In this document: positions 35,820 through 47,400 of the stretch, in pieces
Position numbering within the stretch: position 1 is the stretch's first letter
Layout: every line of letters starts with the position of its first letter
NCBI GenBank assembly: GCA_946807835.1
Contig: OX327683.1
Span: 15,877,001 to 15,941,000 of the forward strand
Direction: 5' to 3'
Length of the DNA: 64,000 nucleotides
From: Ailanthus altissimus
Taxonomy: Eukaryota; Streptophyta; Magnoliopsida; Sapindales; Simaroubaceae
Translations under genes and position numbers: made by a program
The notes under the pieces: model-generated
Told to the model about the DNA's origin: nothing
The model's input: only the letters and a program-made list of their open reading frames with translations
Databases searched by the model: none

Positions 35820-36950
35820 AGAATACTGAACAATGGGTTATTGATTCTAGTTGTAAATTTCATATGTGCTCGCACAAGTTTTGGTTTATAAACTTTTTGC
35901 CCATTAGTGTTGGTAAGGTATTAATGGGTAATGACATTGCGTGTCAGATAATGAAAATTGGTAGTGTTAAACTTAGTTTGCATGATGGGCGAGTGAGAAA
36001 GTTGACAGATGTTAGGTATGTTCCTGACTTCAAGAGGAACTTGATCTCACAAGGAACATTAGACCAGAATGGGTGTTCCATCAAGATCGACGGAGGGGTT
36101 TTGAGAGTACTGAAGGGTTCTACGGTGATAATGAGAGAAGATAAGTACAAAGGTGTTTATGTGTTTAACGGTGAAGTTATAAGTAGTTCTGTACGATTCT
36201 TTGTAGATGATGCAAACCAAGTTGTAGCATCTTAGATTAACACACCTAAGCGAGAGAAATCTGAAGAAGTTATTTAGTCAAAAGGTATTTGGTAAGGCTA
36301 AGTTCCAACCACTGGAGTTTTGTGAGCATTGTGTGCTAAGAAAAACACATAAAGTGAGGTTTAGTACCGGCGAGTACAAGACTAAAGGGACTCTTGACTA
36401 TATACACTCGAATCTTTAGGGACCAATTCTAACAGCTACTCGTGATAGTGCTAGGTATTTTCTTAGTTTGATTGATGACTATTTAAAGAAGCTGTGGATC
36501 TATATATTGAAGAGCAAATACCAAGTGTTTGATGCATTCAAGACTTGGAAGGCTCTTGTTGAGAATCAAACTGGTAAGAGGGTGAAGAAGCTAGGAACTA
36601 ACAATAACCTCACGTTTTGTAATAATAGTTTAATAGGTTTTGTACCAAGTATAGAATTGCAAGGTATAGAACAATGAGATCAATACTACAGCAGAATGGC
36701 ATAGCTGAGATGATGAATAAAACCCTACTTGAAAGGGTTAAATGCATGCTTACCAATACGAAAAATGTCCAAAGCATTTTGGGGAGAAATTGTAGTAACT
36801 ACAGCTTATTTGATTAATAGAAGTCCCTCATCAGCAATTAACATTAAGATGCTAGAAGAGAAATAATCTAGTAACCCTCCTAAATATGACCACTTTAAAA
36901 TTTTTGGTTGCCCTACCTATATAAATGTTAAGGAGGAAAATATTAAAACC
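35820..36950 (+). pseudogene. Copia 3 protease and integrase
   Basis: The protease active site reads WVIDSSCKFHM (about 35838-35870); the catalytic DSG is changed to DSS. The frame continues through VRYVPDFKRNLIS. The integrase zinc-binding part (FCEHCVLRKTHKVRF) lies at about 36318-36362 in another frame. The core follows with FLSLIDDYLKKLWIYILKSK (36459-36518) and a changed catalytic motif (LGTNNNLTF). The end is scrambled by frameshifts to about 36950. Confidence 0.87.
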
Positions 36951-37469
36951 CAGAGCTATTAAAGTGGTAATCATAAGGTATCCCGAAGCAATGAAAGAAT
37001 ACAAAGTGTAGTGTAGAGATTTGTCACCACTAAGGAGTATTATAAAGTCGTGATGTGACGTTTGATGAGATGACCACATTTAAAGCATCCTAAGAAGATG
37101 AGAATGAAGAACCTATGCCCAAGAAAGACTCAGCACCCAAGTCAATAGAAATTGAAGTAGAACCTGAGAGTAGATCTAATATGCCCTCAGATCAGCACTT
37201 CAACTTTGAGATCCTTGAAGATGAACCATGAACACTGGTGAATTCTTTCAAGTCTACCTAAGAAAGATTAGGACTCTTGAGATGAAACTTGAAGAGTACC
37301 AGTTAGCCAGAGATAGGTTAAAAAGAATAATTAACCCACCAATTAGGTATGCACAAGCAGATTTAGTTGCTCACGTTTTTAATTTTACTTACACTCTTGA
37401 ATTTGATGAGGCTAGAACATATAGTGAGGCTATGAAGAGTAAAAACAAGAAAAAATAACAGTAGGTCAT

Positions 37470-38185
37470 GGAAGAAGAGATTAGTTCTCTTAAGAAGAAT
37501 AATACTTGAAAGTTGGTAGAGAAACCTAAAGAAAAAACTAGTTGAATGCAAGTAAATGTATAAGATGAATGAGATGATATTGGGGATAGAGCCTATAAGA
37601 TTTAAGGCTAAGTTAGTTGCACAAGATTTTACTCAGAGAAAGAGAGTAGACTTTCATGAGATATTCTCTCTAATCATCAAGCACACATCTATTAGGATTT
37701 TGTTAGCCATATGTGTAAACCCCCATTTACATCTAGAACAGATAGATGTAAAGACATCTTTTATGCATGGAGAACTTGAAGAAACTATTTACATGGCAAC
37801 AGTCTCAAGAGTTTGTAGAGCCCAAAAAAGATGATCATACTTATTTGCTGAAGAAGTAATCATAAAATAATCACCTAGACAATGGTATATGAGATTTGAT
37901 GAGTTTATGATGGCTTTAGGCTTTAGTATGAGCAAATATAACGGATACATGTACTTTAAGAGTTTAAGTTATAGGATAATATATTTTCTTCTATACGTTG
38001 ATGATATGTTGATCGCATGTAAGAAGATGAAAGAGATACAAAAACTCATGAAGCAGTTATGTGACGAGTTTGAGATGAAAGATTTAGGAGTAGTAAAGAG
38101 GATATTAAGTATGGATATTGTAAGAGAAAGAAGAGTTGTTATCTTCTTATCTCAACAGCGATATATACTCAAGATCTTATAAAAA
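37470..38185 (+). pseudogene. Copia 3 reverse transcriptase
   Basis: Open pieces at 37556-37834 and 37889-38182 contain FKAKLVAQDFTQRKRVDFHE, LEQIDVKTSFMHGELEETIY and the catalytic LLYVDDMLIACK box at about 37990-38025. Stops lie upstream and between the pieces. The polymerase motifs themselves are well kept, but the gene is broken. Confidence 0.9.
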
Positions 38186-38239
38186 TTTAGTATGTTTGAT
38201 TCAAAGGCTATCTCTACTCCTTGGCCATGCATTTCAAAC

Positions 38240-38940
38240 TTTCAACAGCACAGTCGCCGACATCCAAAGAAGAGAAACTATAGATGAGTAAAGTACCTTA
38301 TGCAAGCGCTGTGAGAAACATCATGTATGCAATGGTTTATACAAGACCAGACATAGCACAAGCTGTGAGTGTGGTGAATAGATACATGACAAATTCGGGT
38401 AAGGATCACTGGCTTGTAGTGAAATGAATTTTGAGATATCTCAAAGGGACATCAAATCATGGATTAATGTATAAAAGGGATGAAGACATCAGTATAATGG
38501 AAAGAAGATATGTAGACTCAGATTATGCAGGTGATCTAAATAAGAGAATATCATTGATGGGTTACGTATTTATAGTATTTAGGTGTAATGTATGTTAGAG
38601 ATCTGTTCTACAACATGTGGTTACACTATCTACCACAGAAGCAAAGTACATAGTTATTGGTAAAGCTATTAAAGAGACCGTGTGGTTAAAAGAGATATGT
38701 GCAGAGGTAATGGCTACTGAAGATGTGAACACTGGTGTGCGTTATGACAGTCAGAGTGTCATACACCTAAGCAAGCATCAAGTATTTCACGAGAGGTCTA
38801 AACACATTGATGTGTGGCTTCATTATATTCGAGAGATTATCTATAGTAGAGAAATTAGTCTAACGAAGATAGCATCATCCAAAAATCCTGTTGACATGTT
38901 AACTAAGCCACTGCCCTCAATTAAGTTCACCCTATACAAG
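38240..38940 (+). pseudogene. Copia 3 RNase H
   Basis: The region holds the YAMVYTRPDIAQAVSVVNRYM block (38320-38385) and then the open frame 38617-39120 with TLSTTEAKYIVIGKAIKE, RYDSQSVIHLS, HERSKHIDVWLHYIREI and the terminal DMLTKPLPSIKF block at about 38892-38927. The frame then runs on into the LTR, so its last 60 codons are not part of the domain. Confidence 0.9.
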
Positions 38941-38996
38941 GACTTAACCAGAGTTACTAATTTTGTGAAGATGACCAAATACTTTGTGGATGATTT

Positions 38997-39620
38997 TGAA
39001 TCAATAAAGGAATTTGTGAGAAAGTTAATTAAAAATCATCAGAATATGATATGGAGAGCAAGCCAAGTGCATTGGATATGCAAGAATCGAAGACAGACAC
39101 GAAATGAGGCAAAAACGTAAAAGGCGATGCTCAGACGTGGGCGCCGCGGTACCCTAAACAGAACCTGAGCGCCGCAACGCCTAGCGCGGGAATTAGTTTC
39201 CCATTTTGATCAAATTTGTTCCGTCTCTCACTTGTATCAAGACTCCCCAAAATGACTCTCACACATTTTGGGTTAACTTAAGTCGTCCTAAAGTTTATAT
39301 AAAAGCTCTTTATTGACTTGTAAACTTATCTTTGTGATTATAGTAATCTTAGTGATATTTTTGTAATTTTTAGTGAGAGAAATCTCTTATTTACAAGAAA
39401 GAGTTCTTTGTGAGTTTTTCTTATGATATTTTATAAGAATTTTGAGATTCAATAATAAGAAAAAGTAATTTTGATTCATTGTAAACATAAATAAATTATT
39501 AAATTACGTAAATTTTATACATTATTTATTTATTTTTTATTTTTTAAATATTTTATTATTTATTTTTATATTATATTATTTAAAATATTTTATTTTTTTA
39601 TTACTTTCGCTTAAACTAAA
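38997..39620 (+). repeat. 3' LTR of copia 3
   Basis: It is collinear with 34355-34965. The last 120 bases (39490-39610) are an AT-rich expansion not matched in the left LTR. Confidence 0.72.
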
Positions 39621-39780
39621 AAAAAAAAGAAGCCGAAGGAATATGAAATATTCTAATGAATTCCACATGTGAGTAAATACATATAAAACCATTCATATAT
39701 CTGCTCCACTTGATTGTTTAATTAAATTATTTCCATCATTTAATCAATTGGTAATATCTTAATTAATGTGAATATGGTAC

Positions 39781-42700
39781 GTATCAATTGGCTTCTTCGA
39801 CTCCGTGATAATGTTTTTTTTTTAACACAATTGATGATCTTTTGGTGAATTTGACAGTCCTCGACAATTGTCCCCTTAAAAATTTCATATTTTCTCTTTG
39901 CTTGGTCCCATAACTCATCAAATGGAGAAAGAATTCGATTTTGACCGATTCACCATATCCTTCATGGTCCTAAGCTGGCTAGGATTTGATTGTGATGCAT
40001 GCTTATAAATTTTTTATAAAAAAAAAACATATATCATCCACAAGTTTTAAAACCTCAGTAGTCAAAAGAGTTATCCGAATATTTGCAGAGTGTTAACCAA
40101 GAGAAATTCACTAATTTAATTTATTATCTTTGTGGAGAATATAAATGGGAATCTGATAACGCTACTTTTTTCATGTGTTAAATGGCAGCTGAGCAACTTT
40201 ACTATTCTCTCGTGTATACATGTTTACATCCGCTAACATCATCTATGCTTATATCATCAACATATCCTATGCATCACACTTCATCTGAATGGCATCTAGC
40301 TTTAGTGAGACACAGAATAACACAACTCTTAGTCTTGATAGCATGATTGATCAATTGATCTTGTTGATGGTCTTCGAGATGTTCATGATGATCATAAGTT
40401 TTAAAAATCGAAAACAAAAAAGCTATCCAGCCCACACTGACTTGTAATAGCAACACCAACAAGCCCATGGGCAAGGGATGGCTTTGTATATACCAATAAA
40501 GTTAAAACTTATTTAATGAATTTTTTTTTATAACTTTTTTAACCGATATTTTGGTGCTGAAAACTCAAAATTTACCGGAACTTAACTCAAACTAGGTCTG
40601 TTATAACATGATTGGAAAATGTTGACTTAAAAATAGATTCGATCTATTCTCAATTATATAACATAGTTGCACGTAAAGTCACCACAAGGTTTTGTAAATT
40701 TTAATGCAAAATATAGATACAGCGGTGCTATATTTGAACTTTGTCCCTTGGTAAATTGGTTCTCCGCACACCGCGTTGTATATTTATGCGTGACTGTAAG
40801 GTTACATCAGTTTCGAAATTTAAGTCTACATCGATCAGAAGGCAAAACCTTTTGCGGGTTATTTTTATGGATGTCTTGAGGTGAGTGAAGTCATTACCCC
40901 GAGGACCAAGCCAATTTCATTCCAAACTCTTTGCATGCAGGGAAAATGACTTCTCTATATCTTCTCATCTCTTTGATAAATTTATATGATTTATATACAA
41001 TAATTGAAATAGTCTACTTTGCTTCTTTTTCCCACTGCAGATACATGCATTCTTTCTCTCTTTGACCTATGGAATCTGCATTATTCAATATATGCAATGA
41101 CTAATCTAACAGGTATCCCTTTCTTCATATCTAGGGAGTTCTACTGCATGACACTAGTTAATTTTGTCTTATTTCCTGACGAATGGTCTCTCAACAGATC
41201 AGAACAAGGATACTTCAAACTTGAAGAAACAAGGAAGCCCTCGAAATGCCGGCCCTCAAGGAAGGCTTGTGTTAACCGAACTATCTTAACTTGCCAGCAC
41301 ATGCATGCAGGCAAACTCTTAACTTTGCTTTTCTAGTGCTGTTGTGTCTAAGCATTTATATTCCAGTAACATGGTTCATTTCATTCACAGTTTTGCATGA
41401 CATTGAAAAGTAGCGTGTGTGAACTGCGAATGCTCCACTAGTAATTTGGACCACTTGATGAGAGAAACAGCCAAGGTCCCAGCTGTTCTGGCAGCCAAGA
41501 AAAGATATTTGGAGTGGTTCAATTTCTGGTTTCGGCCTTGACCCACTTTCTATATATTTACCTGGAGGTCCCAAAAGTGCTTATATCAAATGTCTTGACT
41601 GGTCTTGGAATACATAAATTTCCCAAATTAACACTCCAAATCCAATTGCTTTATCCATTTACCACCTTTCATACTTTTCAATATGGTGTGATTGAAAGCA
41701 CTAGGTAGTGATGGAATCAAGAATTCATTCTAGAATAAAAGGCAAATTGCCAGCAAGATAATTGATATATGATAGAAATTTCATTGAACATGTTGAAAAA
41801 GTTTTGAGGCATTTTATCCACTCTTTCGTTATATTATATAGGAACCATAGGCTGTGCAGCAAGTGGATTCTGTGTAAATGAAATGACCCTCAAAACTTTT
41901 TCCAAAGAAACAGTTGACCTTGACTCTTTGTGGGCGTTTCCTTTTCACTCAACATCTAACATTTACTAAATTTTCCATTTGTTTGGGTAGCTAACTAGGA
42001 CACATGTCGAATAGGATACAATAGTATTGAATTACACTGAAATTATCACAAAAAAAATAATTTATTTTTTCTTTATGCCAATTGCCGAACATGAGATGGA
42101 ACAATTTCTCATTCAATCTCAAGTCAATTTTACTGACTTGGACAATTATAAACATGTTATTGCAGGAAGGAATCTTAATTTATTTATATTCCATTCACAT
42201 TATCAATAAAGTCTTTAAAGTGAATATCTACTTCACTTTTTGACTAAAGTCTTTGTTACTAATGTCATAGTCAGAGTGTGAGAGTGAGACCATAAAATAT
42301 AAGACGATCGAATTGAAATAAGTTCGTAAGATGACATCTACTTGTAGGCCACTAGATAAATATTATGTCATTATAAAATCCACCAAATATTCAGTAACAG
42401 ATAGAGCTGTCTGATGATGTCTACTTAATTAAGCCAAAAAAATTACAATTTTTTCATTTTTTTTATTAGAAATTTAAGCTGTGTTCATACTGTTTAAAAC
42501 CTTTTTGACCAATAAATGAACCCCACCGCCAGTCATCTATCTTATTTAATTTTCTTGCTCTTCTTTCTTAATTTTTTTTTTTTTTTAACAAGCGAATAAA
42601 TTGCATCTAATTTTGAATTTGATCTTCAAACATCTGTATTTTAATATAAAATATAAAAGTTGCAAAAACTGATTCAAAGCAGCTGTATTTAGATTGTGGA

Positions 42701-43170
42701 AGAATATAATGCCTTATTACAAGCAGCTAGATCTTCTTTGGGTTGGCATTTTAATCAGTAGTAATTATTATTATTTCGATTTTCTCTGATTTTGGTTGCC
42801 AACTCTCATTAAGAGCATGGGATTCTATTTGTCTGGATATGGCTAAATGGAAGAGAGAAGAAAATAGTTATTCTTTTCTTCCTTCATATCCTTAAAACTT
42901 TGATATGTAAAATTAAATTTTCTATTGAATGCAATTATTATAATTGCTTGTAACATTTTCAGAAGAAGCAGATGATTAATAGGCAAAGCCCTTTTTAGAA
43001 ATCTGTTTAAAAAAACTCAACTGGTGTAGGCATTAACAGACAATGAATCACTTGTATATTAAAGAACAATGTATCAACATTAAAAAATTGGACGTGTATG
43101 CTCCTTACTCGTATGTTATGATTAATATATATATATATATATAATATAAGTAATTAAATCAGAATCAGAA
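39781..43170. other. A segment of unit 2, non-coding
   Basis: This is the intact counterpart of 480-9610. Open frames here (minus 40274-40474, plus 41019-41336, minus 41356-41574) have counterparts in unit 1 that are interrupted or equally diverged at all positions. None has a recognisable domain. It may be promoter or non-coding RNA sequence for the small gene downstream, which is inference only. Confidence 0.5.
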
Positions 43171-43252
43171 GCAATCCCAATTCCCAAACACCAACCTCGG
43201 ACTTGTCTCTGCCAGAAAGCTTGCGTTTATTATTTTATTGTTTTTTTTTTGT

Positions 43253-43482
43253 TAATAAAAATATTATTTTGGTCTTGATTTTATTGATATATATTATTTT
43301 ATCTTTTTTTAATATATACCACTTTATTATTTATAGAGATTTTTTGTTATTTTTTTATATTATTTTCATTTTTGAACAATTATTATTTTGATTTTACAAA
43401 AATTAAAGTGGTATATATATTAAAAAATATAGATTAAATTGATATATGTTAATAAAATTAAGGACGAAAGTGGTATTTTTCC
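43253..43482. mobile_element. Small foldback element (MITE-like)
   Basis: Left arm 43253-43326 and right arm 43403-43482 are inverted copies of each other over about 75 bases, with the shared core taaagtggtatatat and its complement. The whole is about 230 bp, AT-rich and non-coding. It is bracketed by a longer direct repeat (43171-43225 and 43525-43577). It is specific to unit 2. Confidence 0.65.
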
Positions 43483-44457
43483 TTTCTCTAATGTATCATT
43501 ATTATATGTGTGATTGTTCCATATTCAAAACCAATCTCAATTCCCAAACGTCAACATGGGACTTGTATTTGCCAGAAAACCTCGGTGTTTAATTTTAGTT
43601 TTATAATGGTTGAGAAATCACACAATTTTCAAATTTTATAATTTTAAAAAAAAAATTAATAATAGTATTAAAGATAAATTCTTTTCAATAAAATATAAAT
43701 TCAATTTTAAAATTATATAAATTTTATAAGAAATTATTTATTGTTAAATATTTAAATTTTAAAATAAAATTTATAAAATGTATCACCTTCATTCTTGTTT
43801 TTATTTTAATTTACTCATTAGGTCTCTGATTTTTTTAAATATTTTTTAATTATCATTTTCATTCTTAAAAAATAATTTTTTATATTTTAAAAGAACATAA
43901 TTAAGTATTTTTAAAAATAAAAAATTTAATACATAAATTAAAATTAAAATATAGACAATTGATTATTTTTCTAAAAATTATTTGAAACAAGTGATTACTT
44001 ATTCAAACATCTTTATTATAATATTATTTTAGAAAAATTAGTCAATCCAAATACTAAAATTATCAAATAAAAATTTAGTATTAATATTAAAAATAAATCT
44101 TCTTAACAACAACACATGGCATTCAAGCGGAGTTTGAAAATTCACTCTGTTTTCTTCTTTGCATTGTTATAGGCGTTAGTTAGGTCATTTTTGACCCAAT
44201 TTCTACGTTACCAGAAGACTTTTTTTCTTTTCTTTTCTTTTTTTATAATTACAAGAATGAGCTGTCAGGGCAGTTTTATTTTCTGAAAAAAAAAATGGTA
44301 TCTGATAAAAGCTGATTTGTTCGATTGATGCTTTTGTTCATCATCAATTTGTTTTATTTGGATCTCGTTTGCGTTCACACAATCACAATCATTAAATATT
44401 GCAAGTGACAGTGAATTGGTTCATATGCTCATCGATCCTCCATGCCCCCAATAGAGA

Positions 44458-44464
44458 TATAAAG
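44458..44464 (+). promoter_or_regulatory. TATA-like box of the second small gene
   Basis: TATAAAG lies 118 bases before the ATG at 44576, which is compatible with a leader of about 85 bases. The leader contains a pyrimidine-rich cttcttctt stretch at 44505-44520. Confidence 0.4.
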
Positions 44465-44575
44465 TCACCACTTTGGACTTGCCACCCTCAATAGCTTTGC
44501 TTCGTCTTCTTCTTCTTCTTCTGCACTTGCTGAAAATTTAGTATATATCCTCTTTTGCATAGTCAATTCATAGCT

Positions 44576-44812
44576 ATGGAAAACTGGGAAATCAAGCAAC
44601 TGAATAAAGGGAAAGGAAGTGATCTCAGTACTCTCCCACCAAAGAGAGGGCAGATTAAACATAAGATATTCGAGGACTTGATGGAAACTGTGGCCAGCAG
44701 TATACGAGGAGGGCAAGGTAATAAGGCTCAAGCTCAACATGGGGATTCCTCGGGCTCCGCGAAGCCGCCCGCAACTGAACACTCTTCTGATGAAGATAAA
44801 AAGAATGTTTGA
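44576..44812 (+). CDS. Small basic/acidic PPKRGQIK-motif protein, copy 2
   Basis: The frame encodes 78 residues from the ATG at 44576. A start at 44555 is in frame, but its extra seven residues have no counterpart in the paralogue. The order is a lysine-rich start, LSTLPPKRGQIK (about 17-28), FEDLMETVASS (about 32-42), a glycine-, glutamine- and alanine-rich middle, and the acidic tail EHSSDEDKKNV. The small basic core and acidic tail suggest a soluble protein, possibly nuclear, but there is no recognised domain and no stated function. Comparison with 33493-33711 shows conserved frame, core and tail. It appears to be the better promoter-equipped of the two copies. Confidence 0.68.
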   Translation: MENWEIKQLNKGKGSDLSTLPPKRGQIKHKIFEDLMETVASSIRGGQGNKAQAQHGDSSGSAKPPATEHSSDEDKKNV

Positions 44813-46070
44813 GTATCAGACTTTAATCTAATTTAGAGAGTTAGTAAAATGAGTTGAGGTTTTTGGGAACTGGTTTCAAAGGGGTTGATTATTTTTGTAA
44901 TGCTCTAATTTTGTTGTCCTTCAAGTTATTGCAAAAAGTTATGCATGCATTTCATGCAAATTTCTTCTGTTTATTTAGCTTTTTCTAACCTTTCCTGAGT
45001 TTACATCTCATGTCTTTTAACATGATATCCATACATGTATGTTGTAGCTACATCTCTCTTTGTTTGCCAGTTTCTTTTTGTTTGATCTTCAAGCTTTAAT
45101 TTGCTCAGAAAGAACTTTACTGAATTGGGATTATGCTGATAATACATTTTAGCTTTAAAATTAAACAGCAGTGAGAGAGAGAGTGTGTGTGTTATATCTG
45201 AAGAGTCTGGGAAAACAATTTGCAGAAATCACATATAATTATCAAAAGTGCAAACATTATTTAATATCTTTCTCTTCTTCTGATATGATTCTCATGGACC
45301 CATAAGCCGTTCACTCAAAAGGCTTTCTGGTGATTCTTTTAGCTACCATGCACCACATCATAAAAAAGTCAACAGAATAAACCAAAAGAAAAAAAAAGAA
45401 AGAAAGAAAAGAAAAGGCAAATGAAATATTTAAACCGGTGCTCTCTCTCTCAAAAAAATATATATATATATATATATATTTAAACCGGTGCCACCGTATA
45501 TCCAAAGGACTCCACGCGTGTGAATACATAATAAAAACCATTTGTGTATCTCATACCTGCCCACTTAGTAGTTAAATTTTCTTTAATTGAACAGTACATA
45601 GGTTGTTCGAGTGCTTATGGATGTGCAGAGTTAGTCCTAAAATTTAGTTATCCTAAGATTGCACCCGATACCATTATTTTGGTGTTTGATCTCAAATGGC
45701 TACTGAAATGGGTTGGCTCTTATAGGAAAAAGGGGAAATAAATGAGGGCGGTGACTTGTCTTATCAAACTGATATTTTTTTTAATTTAAAAATCAAACAC
45801 ATATCTGTAAAGAATGATTGGAAAAAAAAAAAAGGTCAGTATTAAAGTGACTTAGGCTAACCTAGTAATTTTAAAAATTTGTAAGAATAAAATATTAATT
45901 TTGTTATTTTACTATATATTTTATATTCTTTTAATTTACAAAGATATAAGCATAATTGTAGAGCCATTACTTACGGTCACCAATCGTCACAGTCTATCAC
46001 CACTATTTGTAGTCGTCGTTGAAATTATAATGCCTGCAATTAAAATCTTCATTGGACAGTTTACTTGTCT
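44813..46070. other. Downstream of small gene 2 and right flank of unit 2, non-coding
   Basis: Similarity to unit 1 continues to about 45360 and reappears at about 45515-45560. From 45560 to 46070 I see no similarity to other parts of the window and no gene. Short frames (45544-45741, 45901-46098) have no recognisable features. Confidence 0.5.
45426..45491. repeat. 50-bp tandem duplication with a (TA) microsatellite
   Basis: The 16-base sequence atatttaaaccggtgc occurs at 45426-45441 and 45476-45491. Between them lie a (CT) run and a (TA) run (about 45458-45479). This is local slippage or duplication. Confidence 0.8.
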
Positions 46071-46248
46071 ATACAATTATTATTATTGTTATTTTTAAGC
46101 AAATTTATCATTTCAACACTAGATCAATTGAAAAGTCATCCCTCCATATTTGAGTACAATGCTTTTGTAAGGTTATCTTTGCAAGCTTATGAGTTGCAGC
46201 ATTATAAAATCTGGGAATGTACTACATTTTTAAATACTCTTTTAAGCC
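46071..46248 (-). pseudogene. 3' end of an older minus-strand LINE (RNase H C-terminus)
   Basis: On the minus strand a short stretch near 46210-46140 reads YNAATHKLAKITLQKH, matching the end of the reverse-transcriptase-associated RNase H of plant L1 LINEs. A (TAA)-rich tail on the same strand lies at about 46090-46071, as expected for a LINE 3' end. Its upstream half lies at 57777-57999, on the other side of the plus-strand LINE. Confidence 0.65.
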
Positions 46249-46435
46249 ATCAATCAATTAGATTGGTGGGGGAAATCTATCACCCTCTCTCTCTAACATT
46301 TATTAGTGAGACAAGTGTGAGCAGCGGGTCTTTAGTATTCATTCCAAGTGAGTGTAGCCTAAATCTGCAGTCATCAATGCACCACCAACTAAAATCCCAG
46401 TTGAGCAGGTTATTACTTAAGCCCAAATGATGGAT

Positions 46436-47400
46436 ACTGAGAAGTTGATAAAGCTTTGCAGTGCTTTTAACTATTTCAGAAGAAGAAAATGAAGTATTTA
46501 GGATTGCAAGGGAAGATAAAGCCCATGGTGTAGAGTTAAATGATGGGTATCTATTATGTAAAGTAATGGGCAGCAAAGTAACAAGTAGAGATGCCTTTAA
46601 GACAAATATGAGTCAGCTGTGGAAACCAGTTGAACATCTGTAAACTGAGAGTTTGGGCAGCAATAAATTTTTCTATCAGTTCTAGTCTAAAGAGGATAAG
46701 AGAAATGTTATTCCTAGAGAACCATGGCACTTTTTAATAGGGCCTTGATCATTCTTGCAGAGGTGGAAGGATTATGGAAGATAAGGAGAACCCCTTTCCA
46801 GTTCATCTCTTTTTGGCACTAGATTCGCAACATCCTTGTTATGTGTATGCAAAGAAGAATTGTTAGAAATCTAGTAAGTAAGCTGGGGGAGGTTGAGGAG
46901 ATCAAAGCTGATGTCCAAGGCAGTTGTATGGATAAATTTGCTAGAGTAAAAGTCAGAATCGATATCATTAAGCCACTGAGACAATTTCTTAAAGTAGGTT
47001 TGGAAGATTCGAGTGAAGAAGTCATACCACTCCAGTATGAAAAACTCCCTGACTTTTGCTATGCTTGCGGTAGAATTAGTCAAGGTTTTAGGGATTGTGA
47101 GGCATTCAATCTAAAAAAAGAGTGCAGGAAAAAGGGGCACAAGAATTCAGGCTAATGCAATAAAAGAAGTGGAACTCCAGTTTGGGCCATCGATGCGAGC
47201 TAGCAATATCGTGGAATCCTATAAATAGAGCAAGGGCAAGGAAAGACCATCCAACCAAAAAGCCAATGATGGTAAGGCTGGCAAACAACACCACCAACAA
47301 AATCCCACTAATCAACCAAAGGCTCAGATTCCAAACATTGTGCGATCTGAACTAAGTACACTAAGCCCTACTAAAACAAGCAATAGCAATCTCAATGAAG
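46436..47400 (+). pseudogene. LINE ORF1 (DUF4283-type domain and CCHC zinc knuckle)
   Basis: ORF1 proteins of plant L1 elements bind element RNA. The region shows an SEEENEVFRIAREDKAHGVE start (46475-46535) in a DUF4283-like context. The open frame 46841-47155 follows, with RIVRNLVSKLGEVEEI, KVRIDIIKPLRQFLKVGL, and a zinc knuckle CYACGRISQGFRDC (about 47058-47099) whose histidine is replaced by glutamine. Frameshifts lie between these parts. A lysine-rich tail continues past 47400 and may be part of ORF1 (47438-47719). Confidence 0.85.

Larger units (their letters stand above)
34355..39620 (+). mobile_element. Ty1/copia LTR retrotransposon 3 (TNT1-like), decayed
   Basis: Two related LTRs of roughly 0.6 kb flank gag, protease, integrase, RT and RNase H in copia order. 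The GC-rich block near the LTR starts (gccgcaacgcctag, 34507-34520 and 39171-39184) and the tail near the primer site are shared. The borders are approximate, because the outer 50 bases are diverged and A/T-rich. The unit 2 sequence around 45345-45410 is the empty site. Many stops and frameshifts are present. Confidence 0.88.
1..39780. repeat. Unit 1 of a tandem segmental duplication, expanded by insertions
   Basis: The ancestral unit consists of an A segment (1-10220 without its insertions) followed by a B segment (about 33400-34355, plus a tail at 39621-39780). Both match unit 2 in the same order and orientation. Landmark matches are 490-585 with 39915-40010, 8050-8620 with 41115-41690, 9010-9600 with 42140-42680, 33400-33850 with 44259-44930, and 34260-34350 with 45285-45360. 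The order A-B-A-B indicates a direct tandem duplication. Outer borders are approximate, and the left border probably lies outside the window. Confidence 0.8.
39781..45560. repeat. Unit 2 of the tandem segmental duplication (compact copy)
   Basis: This copy runs from about 39850 (a weak match to positions 55-83) through the A segment (39900-42900) and the small gene at 44576-44812. It ends near 45560, where sequence around a conserved gtgaatacat stretch matches 39670-39690 of unit 1. It lacks copia 1, the A-tailed retroposon, copia 2 and copia 3, so it serves as the empty-site reference for all of them. It has gained its own small foldback element near 43253. Confidence 0.8.

Noticed and set aside
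40274..40474. Minus-strand frame with a His- and Gln-rich stretch in unit 2
   Set aside because: The unit 1 counterpart (about 860-1080) has a premature stop and frameshifts, and there is no recognised motif.
41019..41336. Plus-strand frame of 105 codons in unit 2 as a gene
   Set aside because: Its counterpart in unit 1 gains a stop (tga for cga) and the differences are mostly non-synonymous, so there is no sign of selection.
8309..41574. Paired minus-strand frames 8309-8500 and 41356-41574 as a conserved gene
   Set aside because: They are part of the segmental duplication, so similarity is expected. They differ at all codon positions and in their C-termini, and no domain is recognisable.
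33463..44782. Minus-strand frames opposite the small genes (33463-33705 and 44465-44782)
   Set aside because: They are antisense shadows of the PPKRGQIK frames; codon-level conservation fits the plus strand.
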